DNA of 64,000 bases from Cytophagales bacterium (GTDB taxonomy: Bacteria > Bacteroidota > Bacteroidia > Cytophagales > Bernardetiaceae). Location: assembly GCA_013299045.1 (NCBI GenBank), contig JAAFJX010000019.1, forward strand, positions 19,043-83,042, read 5' to 3'. Numbering within the stretch: the first letter of the stretch is position 1; each line of letters starts with the position of its first letter. A program made the position numbers and the translations under genes. This document shows positions 43,483 through 51,860 of the stretch, one piece after another. Under the pieces are notes generated by a model. That model was given only the letters and a program-made list of their open reading frames with translations. It was not told the DNA's origin and made no database searches.

Positions 43483-45870
43483 ATGGAAAATAACTTTATC
43501 AAGATAGCCGCTGAGCTTTCTGTTTCGGTCAAGCAAGTAAAAATTACGGTAGAACTGCTAGATGAGGGCAATACAGTGCCTTTTATTGCGCGCTACCGCA
43601 AAGAACTCACCGAAAGCCTAGACGAAGTACAAATTGCTGACATTCGCGACCGCATAGAGCAACTCCGCGAGCTTGATAAACGCAAAGAAGCCATCATCAA
43701 ATCCATTGAAGAGCAAGGCAAACTGACTCCTGATTTGCTCAAGGCAATCGCCATGGCCGAAACAATGGCTGTACTGGAAGACGTTTATTTACCCTATAAG
43801 CCCAAACGAAAAACGAGAGCCTCCATGGCGCGTGAAAAAGGACTTGAGCCACTTGCTTTGCAGCTTTTTGAACAAAAGAACATCAACCTAGAAGAGACCG
43901 CTGCCGCTTATGTCGTGGCGGACAAAGACGTAAACAGCGTAGAGGAAGCATTGGCTGGTGCGCGCGACATTATAGCCGAAATGGTTAATGAAAATGCCGA
44001 AATTCGCTCAAAAATGCGCGTCATGTTTGAGAAAAAGTCGGTTGTCTTTGCCAAAGTTATTAAAGGAAAAGAAGAAGAAGGCCAGAAGTACAAAGATTAT
44101 TTTGACTGGTCGGAGCAACTACAAGCCGCGCCTTCACACCGAATATTGGCTTTGCGCCGTGCCGAAAAAGAGGGCATCATTACCTTAGCCTGCGAGCCAG
44201 ACGAGGACGAGGCGCTGCTTTTAATGAACGAGCAGTTTGTTCTGAGCAACAATGCCGCCGCTAATCAAGTAGAAGTGGCCGTTAAAGATGCCTACAAACG
44301 CCTGCTGAAACCCTCTATGGAAACAGAGGTGCGTCTAGCGTCCAAAAAACGTGCGGACGAAGAGGCCATCCGTGTTTTTGCCAACAATATGCGTCAGCTT
44401 TTGCTGGCAGCACCACTCGGCCAAAAGCGCGTTCTGGCCCTAGACCCAGGCTTTAGAAGTGGCTGCAAAGTAGTTTGTATGAACGAACAGGGAGCCTTGC
44501 TTTACGATACTGTCGTTTATCCAAACGAACCACAGAAAAAAATAGCGGAGTCGGGGCTTCTAATCAAAAATCTTTGTCGCGAGTACCGCATTGAAGCCAT
44601 TGCTATAGGAAACGGCACAGCCAGCCGCGAAACGGAACGCTTTGTACGTAATTTGGATATTCCTAAAAACATTCAAGTTGTGGTGGTCAATGAGAGCGGA
44701 GCCTCCATTTATTCTGCTTCAAAAATTGCCCGCGATGAGTTTCCTGACAAAGACGTTACGGTGCGCGGTGCGGTATCTATTGGCCGTCGTTTGATGGACC
44801 CTCTTGCCGAGTTGGTAAAAATTGACCCCAAGTCCATTGGCGTTGGGCAATATCAGCATGACGTAGACCAAAAAGCACTCAAAACAACGTTGGACGACGT
44901 GGTTATTAGTTGTGTGAACGCTGTAGGCGTAAACGTCAATACAGCCAGCCGCGAGTTGCTCTCCTACGTGTCGGGCTTGGGCGAGAGTTTGGCCAAAAAC
45001 ATTGTGGAGTATCGCGAAAATAATGGGCCCTTTTCAGAACGCCTCAGCCTTAAAAAAGTGCCTCGCCTCGGCGAAAAAGCCTTTGAACAAGCTGCTGGTT
45101 TTTTGCGCATCACGGGCGGAGCCAACCCCCTAGATGCTAGCGCTGTTCACCCCGAAAGTTACGACATCGTGGAGCGCATAGCCAAAGATTTGGCTTGCAG
45201 CGTGCAAGACCTCATGCAAAAAAAAGAGTTGCAAAAAAGTATTCAAATAGAAAACTACGTGGACGACTTTACCGGCCTACCCACGCTCAAAGATATTGTA
45301 ACAGAGCTTGCTAAGCCTGGACGTGACCCACGCGAGCAATTTGAAGATTTTAAATTCACTGAAGGAGTAGAACACATTGACGACCTCCGTGAAGGCATGA
45401 AGCTGACGGGCATCGTTACGAATATCACCGATTTTGGTGCTTTTGTGGACATTGGCGTACATCAAGACGGCCTCGTGCATTTGAGCCAAATTTCGGATAC
45501 TTTCGTAAGCCATGCGTCCGAAGCCCTCAAAGTGCATCAGAAGGTGAATGTAACGGTAGTGGGTATAGACGTAATGCGCCGCAGAATTTCCTTGAGTATG
45601 CGCCAAGACCCTGTTCTGGAAAGCGCCAAAGCGAACGCCATACCCGAACGCTCCAAACGCTCTAATACCAACCGCCCAGAAGCCACAAACCGAAAGCCAG
45701 AAACCACAAAAGACACGCGCCCTTTCAAAAAACACGAAAACTACAAAAACCCAAGTAAGCCAGCCATACCACCCAAAGCAGCCACACCACAAAAACCAGA
45801 TGAAGAGCTGATGAAGGAAAAGCTCGCAGAACTGCAAAACTTGTTTGGCGGCAAAAAAAATAAGAAGTAA
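43483..45870 (+). CDS. tex: Tex family RNA-binding transcription accessory protein
   Basis: This 795-residue protein has the Tex layout. The helical N-terminus contains VPFIARYRKELTESLDEVQ. The YqgF-like domain has RVLALDPGFRSGCKVV, then DDVVISCVNAVGVNVNTAS, SGLGESLAKNIVEYRENNG (helix-hairpin-helix), and an S1 domain near residue 640 (GIVTNITDFGAFVDIGVHQD). A Lys/Pro/Thr-rich tail of about 80 residues follows. Tex binds nucleic acid and affects transcription or RNA turnover. The start at 43483 fits; upstream residues are unlike the family. Confidence 0.95.
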   Translation: MENNFIKIAAELSVSVKQVKITVELLDEGNTVPFIARYRKELTESLDEVQIADIRDRIEQLRELDKRKEAIIKSIEEQGKLTPDLLKAIAMAETMAVLEDVYLPYKPKRKTRASMAREKGLEPLALQLFEQKNINLEETAAAYVVADKDVNSVEEALAGARDIIAEMVNENAEIRSKMRVMFEKKSVVFAKVIKGKEEEGQKYKDYFDWSEQLQAAPSHRILALRRAEKEGIITLACEPDEDEALLLMNEQFVLSNNAAANQVEVAVKDAYKRLLKPSMETEVRLASKKRADEEAIRVFANNMRQLLLAAPLGQKRVLALDPGFRSGCKVVCMNEQGALLYDTVVYPNEPQKKIAESGLLIKNLCREYRIEAIAIGNGTASRETERFVRNLDIPKNIQVVVVNESGASIYSASKIARDEFPDKDVTVRGAVSIGRRLMDPLAELVKIDPKSIGVGQYQHDVDQKALKTTLDDVVISCVNAVGVNVNTASRELLSYVSGLGESLAKNIVEYRENNGPFSERLSLKKVPRLGEKAFEQAAGFLRITGGANPLDASAVHPESYDIVERIAKDLACSVQDLMQKKELQKSIQIENYVDDFTGLPTLKDIVTELAKPGRDPREQFEDFKFTEGVEHIDDLREGMKLTGIVTNITDFGAFVDIGVHQDGLVHLSQISDTFVSHASEALKVHQKVNVTVVGIDVMRRRISLSMRQDPVLESAKANAIPERSKRSNTNRPEATNRKPETTKDTRPFKKHENYKNPSKPAIPPKAATPQKPDEELMKEKLAELQNLFGGKKNKK

Positions 45871-45930
45871 ACACCAACAAGTTTGGTTTTTATTGGTTTA
45901 AAGACTTTAAGAAACACATCAAAAACCGCC

Positions 45931-46539
45931 ATGTCTGACGTAAAGTACGATTCCGAAGAAATGTATAGGCCAACCGTACACATTTACACGGAAGCCACAC
46001 CTAATCCTGATTCTATGAAGTTTATGCTCAGTTTTTTACTGATGCAAGACGACCTCATCAAGGATTATGATAGCCCAGAAGCCGCTGCCGAAAGCCCCTT
46101 GGCGCAGGCTTTGTTTACGCAATTTGACTTCATTACAAGGGTTTTTATGTCTAAAAACTTTATGACCGTTACCAAAGTAGCGGGCATGGATTGGTATGAG
46201 GCTTCTCCACTTTTGAGGCAGTTCCTCAGGCTTTATTTTGAAGAAAAAAAGCCCGTTTTTGCAGACGATATGCCACTCACCGAAGTAAAAGTAGATACGG
46301 ATACACCCAGCGTGAAGCGGATTAAATCCATCTTGAACGAATACATCAAACCTGCCGTAGAAATGGACGGTGGAGCTATCTTTTTTCACTCTTTTGAGGA
46401 CATGACAGGCACACTCAAAGTAACCCTGCAAGGCTCGTGTAAGGGCTGTCCCTCGTCCATCGTTACGCTCAAACAAGGCATAGAAAACCTTTTCCGCAGC
46501 ATGATGCCCGAAGTGAAAGAAGTAGTGGCAGAAGGTTAA
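45931..46539 (+). CDS. NifU-like iron-sulfur scaffold (Nfu)
   Basis: This 202-residue protein has an Nfu N-terminal domain (TEATPNPDSMKFML near residue 20) and a C-terminal NifU domain with EMDGGAIFFHSFED and the cluster-binding CKGCPSS (CxxC). It assembles or transfers iron-sulfur clusters to apoproteins in the cytosol. The start at 45931 was chosen over an upstream TTG reading. It lies 60 bp after tex and 27 bp before a Crp-family regulator gene on the same strand. Confidence 0.93.
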   Translation: MSDVKYDSEEMYRPTVHIYTEATPNPDSMKFMLSFLLMQDDLIKDYDSPEAAAESPLAQALFTQFDFITRVFMSKNFMTVTKVAGMDWYEASPLLRQFLRLYFEEKKPVFADDMPLTEVKVDTDTPSVKRIKSILNEYIKPAVEMDGGAIFFHSFEDMTGTLKVTLQGSCKGCPSSIVTLKQGIENLFRSMMPEVKEVVAEG

Positions 46540-46566
46540 AAACAAGGTAAAATTTTGAAGAATACT

Positions 46567-47136
46567 ATGCCTGAAAACCAGGTATTCCTACACTTTGCGA
46601 AGTATATTGCATTGAGTAATGCGCTCAAAGAAGAGCTTTCTCAAAGAATTGTATCAAAGACTTTAAAAAAAGGCGAGCTTGTACATAGTGCGCATAACGT
46701 TTGCACAAGCAGTTATTTCATTCGAAAAGGCCTTTTGCGCATTTATTTTCTGAAAGAGGGCCAAGAAATTAGCGAGTTTTTTTGTGCCGAAAACGAATGG
46801 GTGAACTCCCCAAAAAGTTTTATGCAAAGGCAGCTCGACATCTATTGGATTGATGCCATAGAAGAAACTGAAGCCTTTAGCTTGCATATTAGCGATTTAG
46901 GTTATTTGCTAGAGCACTTTCCTGAAATGGAACGCTATGCGCGCTTGTCTATGGGTACAATTTTTGCGCATTTGCTTGAGCGAATTAGCTCTTTGAGATT
47001 TACCTCTGCTAAAGAAAGGTATGAGCATTTCTGCTCTGTCTATCAAACCATTCACGCGCGGATTCCTTTGGGTATGGTAGCCTCATATTTGGGCATTGCG
47101 CAAGAAACACTGAGCCGAATCCGTGCTCTCAAATGA
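46567..47136 (+). CDS. Crp/Fnr family transcriptional regulator
   Basis: This 189-residue protein has a cyclic-nucleotide-binding-fold sensor (FIRKGLLRIYFLKEGQEISEF) and a C-terminal helix-turn-helix (IPLGMVASYLGIAQETLSRIR). It lacks the arginine-rich cAMP motif of Crp and the four Fnr cysteines, so the signal is unknown. Such regulators are common in Bacteroidota. It lies between nfu and a periplasmic hydrolase gene on one strand; regulation of the hydrolase is possible but only inferred. Confidence 0.88.
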   Translation: MPENQVFLHFAKYIALSNALKEELSQRIVSKTLKKGELVHSAHNVCTSSYFIRKGLLRIYFLKEGQEISEFFCAENEWVNSPKSFMQRQLDIYWIDAIEETEAFSLHISDLGYLLEHFPEMERYARLSMGTIFAHLLERISSLRFTSAKERYEHFCSVYQTIHARIPLGMVASYLGIAQETLSRIRALK

Positions 47137-47214
47137 TTTTTTGATATAGGTCAAAAATTATTAGAAACCAAACACTGAATTTTGCATTTTCAGTTAAAAA
47201 AAAACACAACGTTT

Positions 47215-48054
47215 ATGCAAAATCTCAAATATTGGCTTCTTGTTCTCTTGTTGTTCATTTCTTCGCCCATCTTTTCTCAAATAAATTTGCCGACGCACCA
47301 TGTTGAAAGCCAATTGTTTCTGGGAAGTGGCGCAAAACAAAGCCTTGTTGTAGGTTTTGGAGGCTCTGAAGGCGGCAATGCTTGGGCCAGCGACTATTGG
47401 AAGACTGTCAGGGAGCAGTTTATTGAAAAGGGCTACGCCTTCTTAGCCATTGGCTATTTTGGCGCAAAGGGCACGCCTGATACACTCAATAAAATTGCCA
47501 TTGAAAACATTTACGAAGCCATAAAAGTAGCACAGAAGCATCCACAAGTCCGCAATAAAGCTGTTGCACTCATTGGCGGCTCACGTGGTGCAGATTTAGC
47601 ACTTTTAATTGGCAGTTATTACAAAGATATTCGCTGTGTGGTAGGTTTGGTAGCCAGTAGCGTGGTTTTTCCTGGCCATACCAACCATTTTACGACCTCA
47701 TGCTGGACTCACAAAGGCAAGGAGCTGCCCTTCGTCCCGGTCAATGAGGCGGCTATTCCGTATTTGATGACAAAAAACTTGAGAGGAGCATTTGCGGCCA
47801 TGCTAGAAGATGAGCTTTCGGCAGAGTTAGCAGCCATAAAGGTAGAAAAAATCAAAGGCCCTATTCTTTTGCTTTCTGCCACCAAAGACGAAATTTGCCC
47901 TTCTACCCCTATGGCAGAGCAGATGATAAACAGATTGGGTGCTAAAAAGTTCGAGTACCATTACAGCCACAAAGCGATTGAAGGTGGCCATGCAGCGCCT
48001 CTCAAGCATTTTGATTTGGTATTTGAATTTTTGGAAACCCACTTCAAAAGATAG
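47215..48054 (+). CDS. Exported alpha/beta hydrolase (BAAT/dienelactone-hydrolase-like)
   Basis: This 279-residue protein has a signal peptide (NLKYWLLVLLLFISSPIFSQ) and an alpha/beta-hydrolase fold: LVVGFGGSEGGNAWA, ALIGGSRGADLALLIG (G-x-S-x-G, Ser nucleophile), ATKDEICPS (acid) and EGGHAAPLK (His). The arrangement matches the BAAT C-terminal (acyl-CoA thioesterase) group. The substrate is unknown. It ends 7 bp before the left 109-bp repeat of the RM cassette, so it marks the left border of the insertion. Confidence 0.82.
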   Translation: MQNLKYWLLVLLLFISSPIFSQINLPTHHVESQLFLGSGAKQSLVVGFGGSEGGNAWASDYWKTVREQFIEKGYAFLAIGYFGAKGTPDTLNKIAIENIYEAIKVAQKHPQVRNKAVALIGGSRGADLALLIGSYYKDIRCVVGLVASSVVFPGHTNHFTTSCWTHKGKELPFVPVNEAAIPYLMTKNLRGAFAAMLEDELSAELAAIKVEKIKGPILLLSATKDEICPSTPMAEQMINRLGAKKFEYHYSHKAIEGGHAAPLKHFDLVFEFLETHFKR

Positions 48055-48061
48055 AAAAAAC

Positions 48062-48170
48062 CTACTCCTGCATCAAATGGCCAAAGAAAACGGCATTCAA
48101 GAAGAGTTTGTTAGTCCCGTACCAAAAAGCCCTAAAATTCGGATTGTCTGCAAGCAAAACAACGCGCCCT
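48062..48170 (-). repeat. Left 109-bp direct repeat (detached 3' end of M14 peptidase gene)
   Basis: Identical to 51752-51860. It carries the last 34 codons of the peptidase but no start codon and no upstream part, so it is a displaced fragment. It lies between the hydrolase gene and the RM stop codon. Confidence 0.9.
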
Positions 48171-51100
48171 CTACTCAAACGCTATCCTGTCAATTTCCTT
48201 CATGAACCTATCCGTTTCTGATAAAGCTACAATTATTTTTTGATAGTGCAGAATGTCGTCAAATTCCAATTTCCTATCCTTGCGGTCTTTGAGCCATTTT
48301 TGGGCGGGTTGGTAGCCACCAATGTAAAAGTCCCAAGCGGTTTGCGGAACGTTGTCAAAATACTGCGTGTCGTTGATGTAAACTTTTCTGTTTTCGTATT
48401 TTGGTTTTACAACCACATTGCTTCCGTCTTCGGGATATTGTGTGATGTATTTCTCCACCGTCGGGCTTTCCAATAAATGTATTTGTCGTATTTCTCCTCC
48501 TAGTTTTACTAATTTCCAAAACGTGTCTTTGTCTTTTGGATAAGGCACTCTCGGAAAATCAATTTTCAAAAATTCTTTGTATTTCTCTCGGTAGGTTGGG
48601 CTATGTAAAACTGCATAGATGTAATCTAAAATGTCAATGGGTGCAAAAGTATCTTTGGTGGCTTCTTTCTCTGATGTAAAAGTTAAACCTAATTTCTCGG
48701 CTATTTGCTTTACAATTGCTGTGTTTAAGTTTGGCGTTCTTTCTTGCTGTACGATGAATGGAACAACTATTTGAGCTTTTGTGCCATTACTTTTTAGTTT
48801 ATCTTGTAATGTTTTTAACTCAAGTTTCAAGTTTTGAAGGTTGTTTACTTGGGTATCGTATAATTTTTGAATTTCCTTGTCAGGATTTTGCACACTTTCA
48901 TACATTTTTTGAATGATTTGAAAAGACTTTTCCAAACTGTCAATGAGTGCGAGTAACTCTTCTTTACGCAACTCTAAAAGCTGTTGCTCGTCCAATTCGT
49001 ATTTTTGTCCAATAGCTTGTTGTCCGTTGGTTTCGGGGTAGAGGTAAAGGGGAAAAGCATACGAGGCACTTCCAATTAGATGAGCGTCGTAAGATAAATT
49101 AGAAATAAAACAATCATTATATGGTTTGTCTTTATTCATCATTATTTTTTCTAAAACCAATCCAATATTTTCTCCTTTTATAAAATGTTGCATTACATCA
49201 TTTCTTGGGTAACAATGAAATCCTTTTGATTTTCCGGTATAAAATGTCCATCTTTCATCAAATGGTCTATAAGAGAGTTTTGTAAAAGTGCCCTTGTTTG
49301 GATAATTATTTTGCAAATCAGCTTTTGCGAAATTAACCTGCCAGTCTCTAACATCTTTGCCCAAATTGAACTTACTCCTTGCTGCTTCGTCATCCAAACT
49401 TAAAAACTCTTCAATCGTTTTTTGTAGTTCAAACTTTGTTTTATGTATTGTAAATTCATCTCTTGCAGTAACAATACCAACATTATTTAACTTGAATAAT
49501 TCATTGACTGCAAATCCTTTATCATACCCTTCTTCAACATCAAAATTTTTATTTACAAAAAAATAATTTGGTGAAATGTTGGGTAATTCTTTGTAGGCAA
49601 CAGTTTTGAGTGAATTTTCATTTAAAAAATCATACTTCATTTCTCGTTTACCAAATAAATCGTGATGAAAAACTTTGCCTAATTCGTTGGCTTTTTTCTT
49701 TCCTGTTTTTACAAATAAATTGATAGATACGCCTTGCATTATATCAAATACATTGATGTCTGCACTTCCGTCTGGTGCAGTTTCTTTTTTCTTGCTGTTT
49801 CCGTGTAAATCTATGGTGTAAATTTTGTCGTATGTTTTTAGCAAGTTCCAGCGCATACCTCTAAAAGTAGGGTTGTCTAAAAAACCGTGAGGATTGATAA
49901 ACGCTAAAATGCCGCTTCCATTTTTTTCAATGAAATGCTGTCCATAGCGCAAAAACTTAACGTAATCATCATTAATCCATTTCGGATTTCGTTCTTTTAA
50001 TTTTTCTTTTCCGCCTGGTTCTTTTTTGTAATCTTCCATGAGGCTCATAATCCACTCGCCTTTATTAGCACTTTCGCCACTGTATGGCGGATTGCCAATT
50101 ACACACATGACGGGAGTATCGCGTTTTATGTGATTGGCTTCGTTGGCTTCTGTGCTTAACCAATTTGCAAAGAGCGTTCCCGTGTCGGGGTGGCTTTCTT
50201 CCAAACTGTTGGTAAGGTAAACTCTGAACCTTTGATTTGTTGTTGGTTTGTAGCCTGTTTCGGTTAAAAGCAAATCTAATTTAAGGTGTGCCATAGCATA
50301 ACTTGCCATTAGCAATTCAAAACCATTGAGGCGTGGCAATAAGTGTGTTTCTACATAATTACTCCAAATGCCTTGTTGTCCTTGAAATTTTTTGTGAATG
50401 TGTTTTACTACTTCGGCAAGGAATGTTCCTGTTCCTGTGGCAGGGTCAAGAATTTGCACTTTGTGAACTTCTTGTTCTAACTCTTTTCCTTTCTGGTTTA
50501 TTCTTATTTTGGTTTTGCTGCTGTCGGCAAGTCCTTGCGGTAAATCAAATTCGGTTTTTAAAATATCATCAACAGCACGAACAATAAAATTGACCACAGG
50601 TGCAGGTGTGTACCAAACGCCCCGTGCTTTACGCAATTTTGGGTCATACTCGCTCAAAAAATCTTCGTAAAAATGGATAATCGGGTCTTCCGTTTTGGTG
50701 GCTTTGCCATAGTTTTTGAGCATTTCTTCAACGTTGCAAGCCAAAAATATTTCTACCAAACTATCTACAATCCATTTTATACGGTCGTCAATGTCGGGGC
50801 CAGCAATGTAGCCAAACAGTTTTCGTAAAAATGGGTTTGATTTTGGGATTAGCTCGGCTGCTTCTTGTCGGCTGAAAGTGGGTAAAGTTGGGTCGTGTAA
50901 ACGCGCCGCAAACATTCCGTAAGCTATGGTTTGAGCATACACATCGGCAAATCCTTTGGGTGTAATGTCGTGTATCAGAATTTGCTTGAAAGCAATCATT
51001 TGGTCTTTCAGCGTACTATCTTCGTTGTGCGTTTCATCACTTGTCAATGCTTTTTCAATCACTTCAGAAAGCAATCGGGCTTTGCCCGCCATCATTTCTG

Positions 51101-51581
51101 CCAGTTTTTTTGAGCTTGTTATAGTTTGGCTTATGGTCGTACAAAAATCTTTTAACAAGTTTTCAAAACTTGCAAAATTTTCGGTTAATGGCTTAATGCC
51201 TTTATCGGTGAGTTCAGCAATCGCGATTTTTGTTACAAATTGTCCGTCTCTGTAAAGGTGAAAGTCTAAATAATCTGTAAAAAAAAGATTGTTGAGCGAT
51301 GCTTTGTAGCGGTCAAATTGTTCTTTATTACCTGTTTTCTTCGTTCCGTCTAGGTCTTTGTCTCCAATATCTTTTGCCTCTATGAAGCCAACAGGAATAT
51401 CTTTTTTTGTTAAAATGTAGTCTGGCGCGCCGCAGCTTTGTCTTTTGGGTTCGTTGGTAGCTCTAATTGCAGGCACTAAACTTTCAATCAATTGTTGCAA
51501 ATCTCCACGAAACGTATGCTCGGTGGCATTTCCGAGTTTGTAGCGTTTATTGATGCTATCTATATATTCTTGTGTTGTCAT
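48171..51581 (-). CDS. Single-chain type IIG/ISP-like restriction-modification enzyme
   Basis: This 1136-residue protein joins nuclease and methylase. N-terminal PD-(D/E)XK: Asp54 in APDYILTK and Glu68-x-Lys70 in FIEAKDIG. The N6-adenine methylase has DPATGTGTFLAEV (motif I, near residue 377) and GNPPYSG (motif IV, near residue 495). A TRD-like C-terminal half follows (about residues 700-1100), with coiled-coil helices. No helicase motifs (Walker A, DExH) are visible, unlike type ISP proteins of about 1500 residues. Restriction and modification would act on one DNA sequence. The gene's stop directly adjoins the left repeat; promoter and 90-nt leader are its own. Confidence 0.9.
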   Translation of the reverse strand: MTTQEYIDSINKRYKLGNATEHTFRGDLQQLIESLVPAIRATNEPKRQSCGAPDYILTKKDIPVGFIEAKDIGDKDLDGTKKTGNKEQFDRYKASLNNLFFTDYLDFHLYRDGQFVTKIAIAELTDKGIKPLTENFASFENLLKDFCTTISQTITSSKKLAEMMAGKARLLSEVIEKALTSDETHNEDSTLKDQMIAFKQILIHDITPKGFADVYAQTIAYGMFAARLHDPTLPTFSRQEAAELIPKSNPFLRKLFGYIAGPDIDDRIKWIVDSLVEIFLACNVEEMLKNYGKATKTEDPIIHFYEDFLSEYDPKLRKARGVWYTPAPVVNFIVRAVDDILKTEFDLPQGLADSSKTKIRINQKGKELEQEVHKVQILDPATGTGTFLAEVVKHIHKKFQGQQGIWSNYVETHLLPRLNGFELLMASYAMAHLKLDLLLTETGYKPTTNQRFRVYLTNSLEESHPDTGTLFANWLSTEANEANHIKRDTPVMCVIGNPPYSGESANKGEWIMSLMEDYKKEPGGKEKLKERNPKWINDDYVKFLRYGQHFIEKNGSGILAFINPHGFLDNPTFRGMRWNLLKTYDKIYTIDLHGNSKKKETAPDGSADINVFDIMQGVSINLFVKTGKKKANELGKVFHHDLFGKREMKYDFLNENSLKTVAYKELPNISPNYFFVNKNFDVEEGYDKGFAVNELFKLNNVGIVTARDEFTIHKTKFELQKTIEEFLSLDDEAARSKFNLGKDVRDWQVNFAKADLQNNYPNKGTFTKLSYRPFDERWTFYTGKSKGFHCYPRNDVMQHFIKGENIGLVLEKIMMNKDKPYNDCFISNLSYDAHLIGSASYAFPLYLYPETNGQQAIGQKYELDEQQLLELRKEELLALIDSLEKSFQIIQKMYESVQNPDKEIQKLYDTQVNNLQNLKLELKTLQDKLKSNGTKAQIVVPFIVQQERTPNLNTAIVKQIAEKLGLTFTSEKEATKDTFAPIDILDYIYAVLHSPTYREKYKEFLKIDFPRVPYPKDKDTFWKLVKLGGEIRQIHLLESPTVEKYITQYPEDGSNVVVKPKYENRKVYINDTQYFDNVPQTAWDFYIGGYQPAQKWLKDRKDRKLEFDDILHYQKIIVALSETDRFMKEIDRIAFE

Positions 51582-51672
51582 TATTTTAGTTTTGTTGTCA
51601 TATTTACAATAAAACCTAGGGGAAAATGTTTGCGAAGAGTGGATTCATATAAGACCTCCCTTGCTCTACGCA

Positions 51673-51702
51673 CAAATGTAAATAAAAAGCACAAAACTAC
51701 AA
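51673..51702 (-). promoter_or_regulatory. Promoter of the RM gene
   Basis: Reading the reverse strand: TTG at 51700-51702, a 19-nt spacer and TACATTTG at 51673-51680, 92 nt before the start codon. It lies inside the cassette. Confidence 0.65.
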
Positions 51703-51751
51703 AATTACACACATTAGCCCGTCTTTTCGCAATTTTTTCAGCCGAAAGCTT

Positions 51752-51860
51752 CTACTCCTGCATCAAATGGCCAAAGAAAACGGCATTCAAGAAGAGTTTG
51801 TTAGTCCCGTACCAAAAAGCCCTAAAATTCGGATTGTCTGCAAGCAAAACAACGCGCCCT
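51752..51860 (-). repeat. Right 109-bp direct repeat (intact peptidase 3' end)
   Basis: This copy is in frame with the M14 gene and begins exactly at its stop codon. Identity with 48062-48170 is complete over all 109 bases; flanking bases differ on both sides. Confidence 0.9.

Larger units (their letters stand above)
48062..51751. mobile_element. Restriction-modification cassette flanked by a 109-bp direct repeat
   Basis: The unit comprises a detached copy of the 3' end of the M14 peptidase gene (48062-48170), the RM gene and its promoter, and about 170 bp of leader up to the intact peptidase 3' end. The repeat is perfect over 109 bp. No integrase or transposase is inside. Integration into the peptidase gene end with target duplication is the simplest reading, and insertion with a long target duplication has been described for RM genes. 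The first direct-repeat base is the CTA of a stop codon on the reverse strand. Confidence 0.75.

Noticed and set aside
45277..45837. Reverse-strand frame of 186 codons over the tex 3' end
   Set aside because: Antisense to the S1 domain and charged tail of Tex; composition (Phe/Trp-rich) is that of a shadow frame.
48062..48170. Left 109-bp repeat as a small peptidase gene
   Set aside because: It has no start codon and is only the last 34 codons of the M14 gene.
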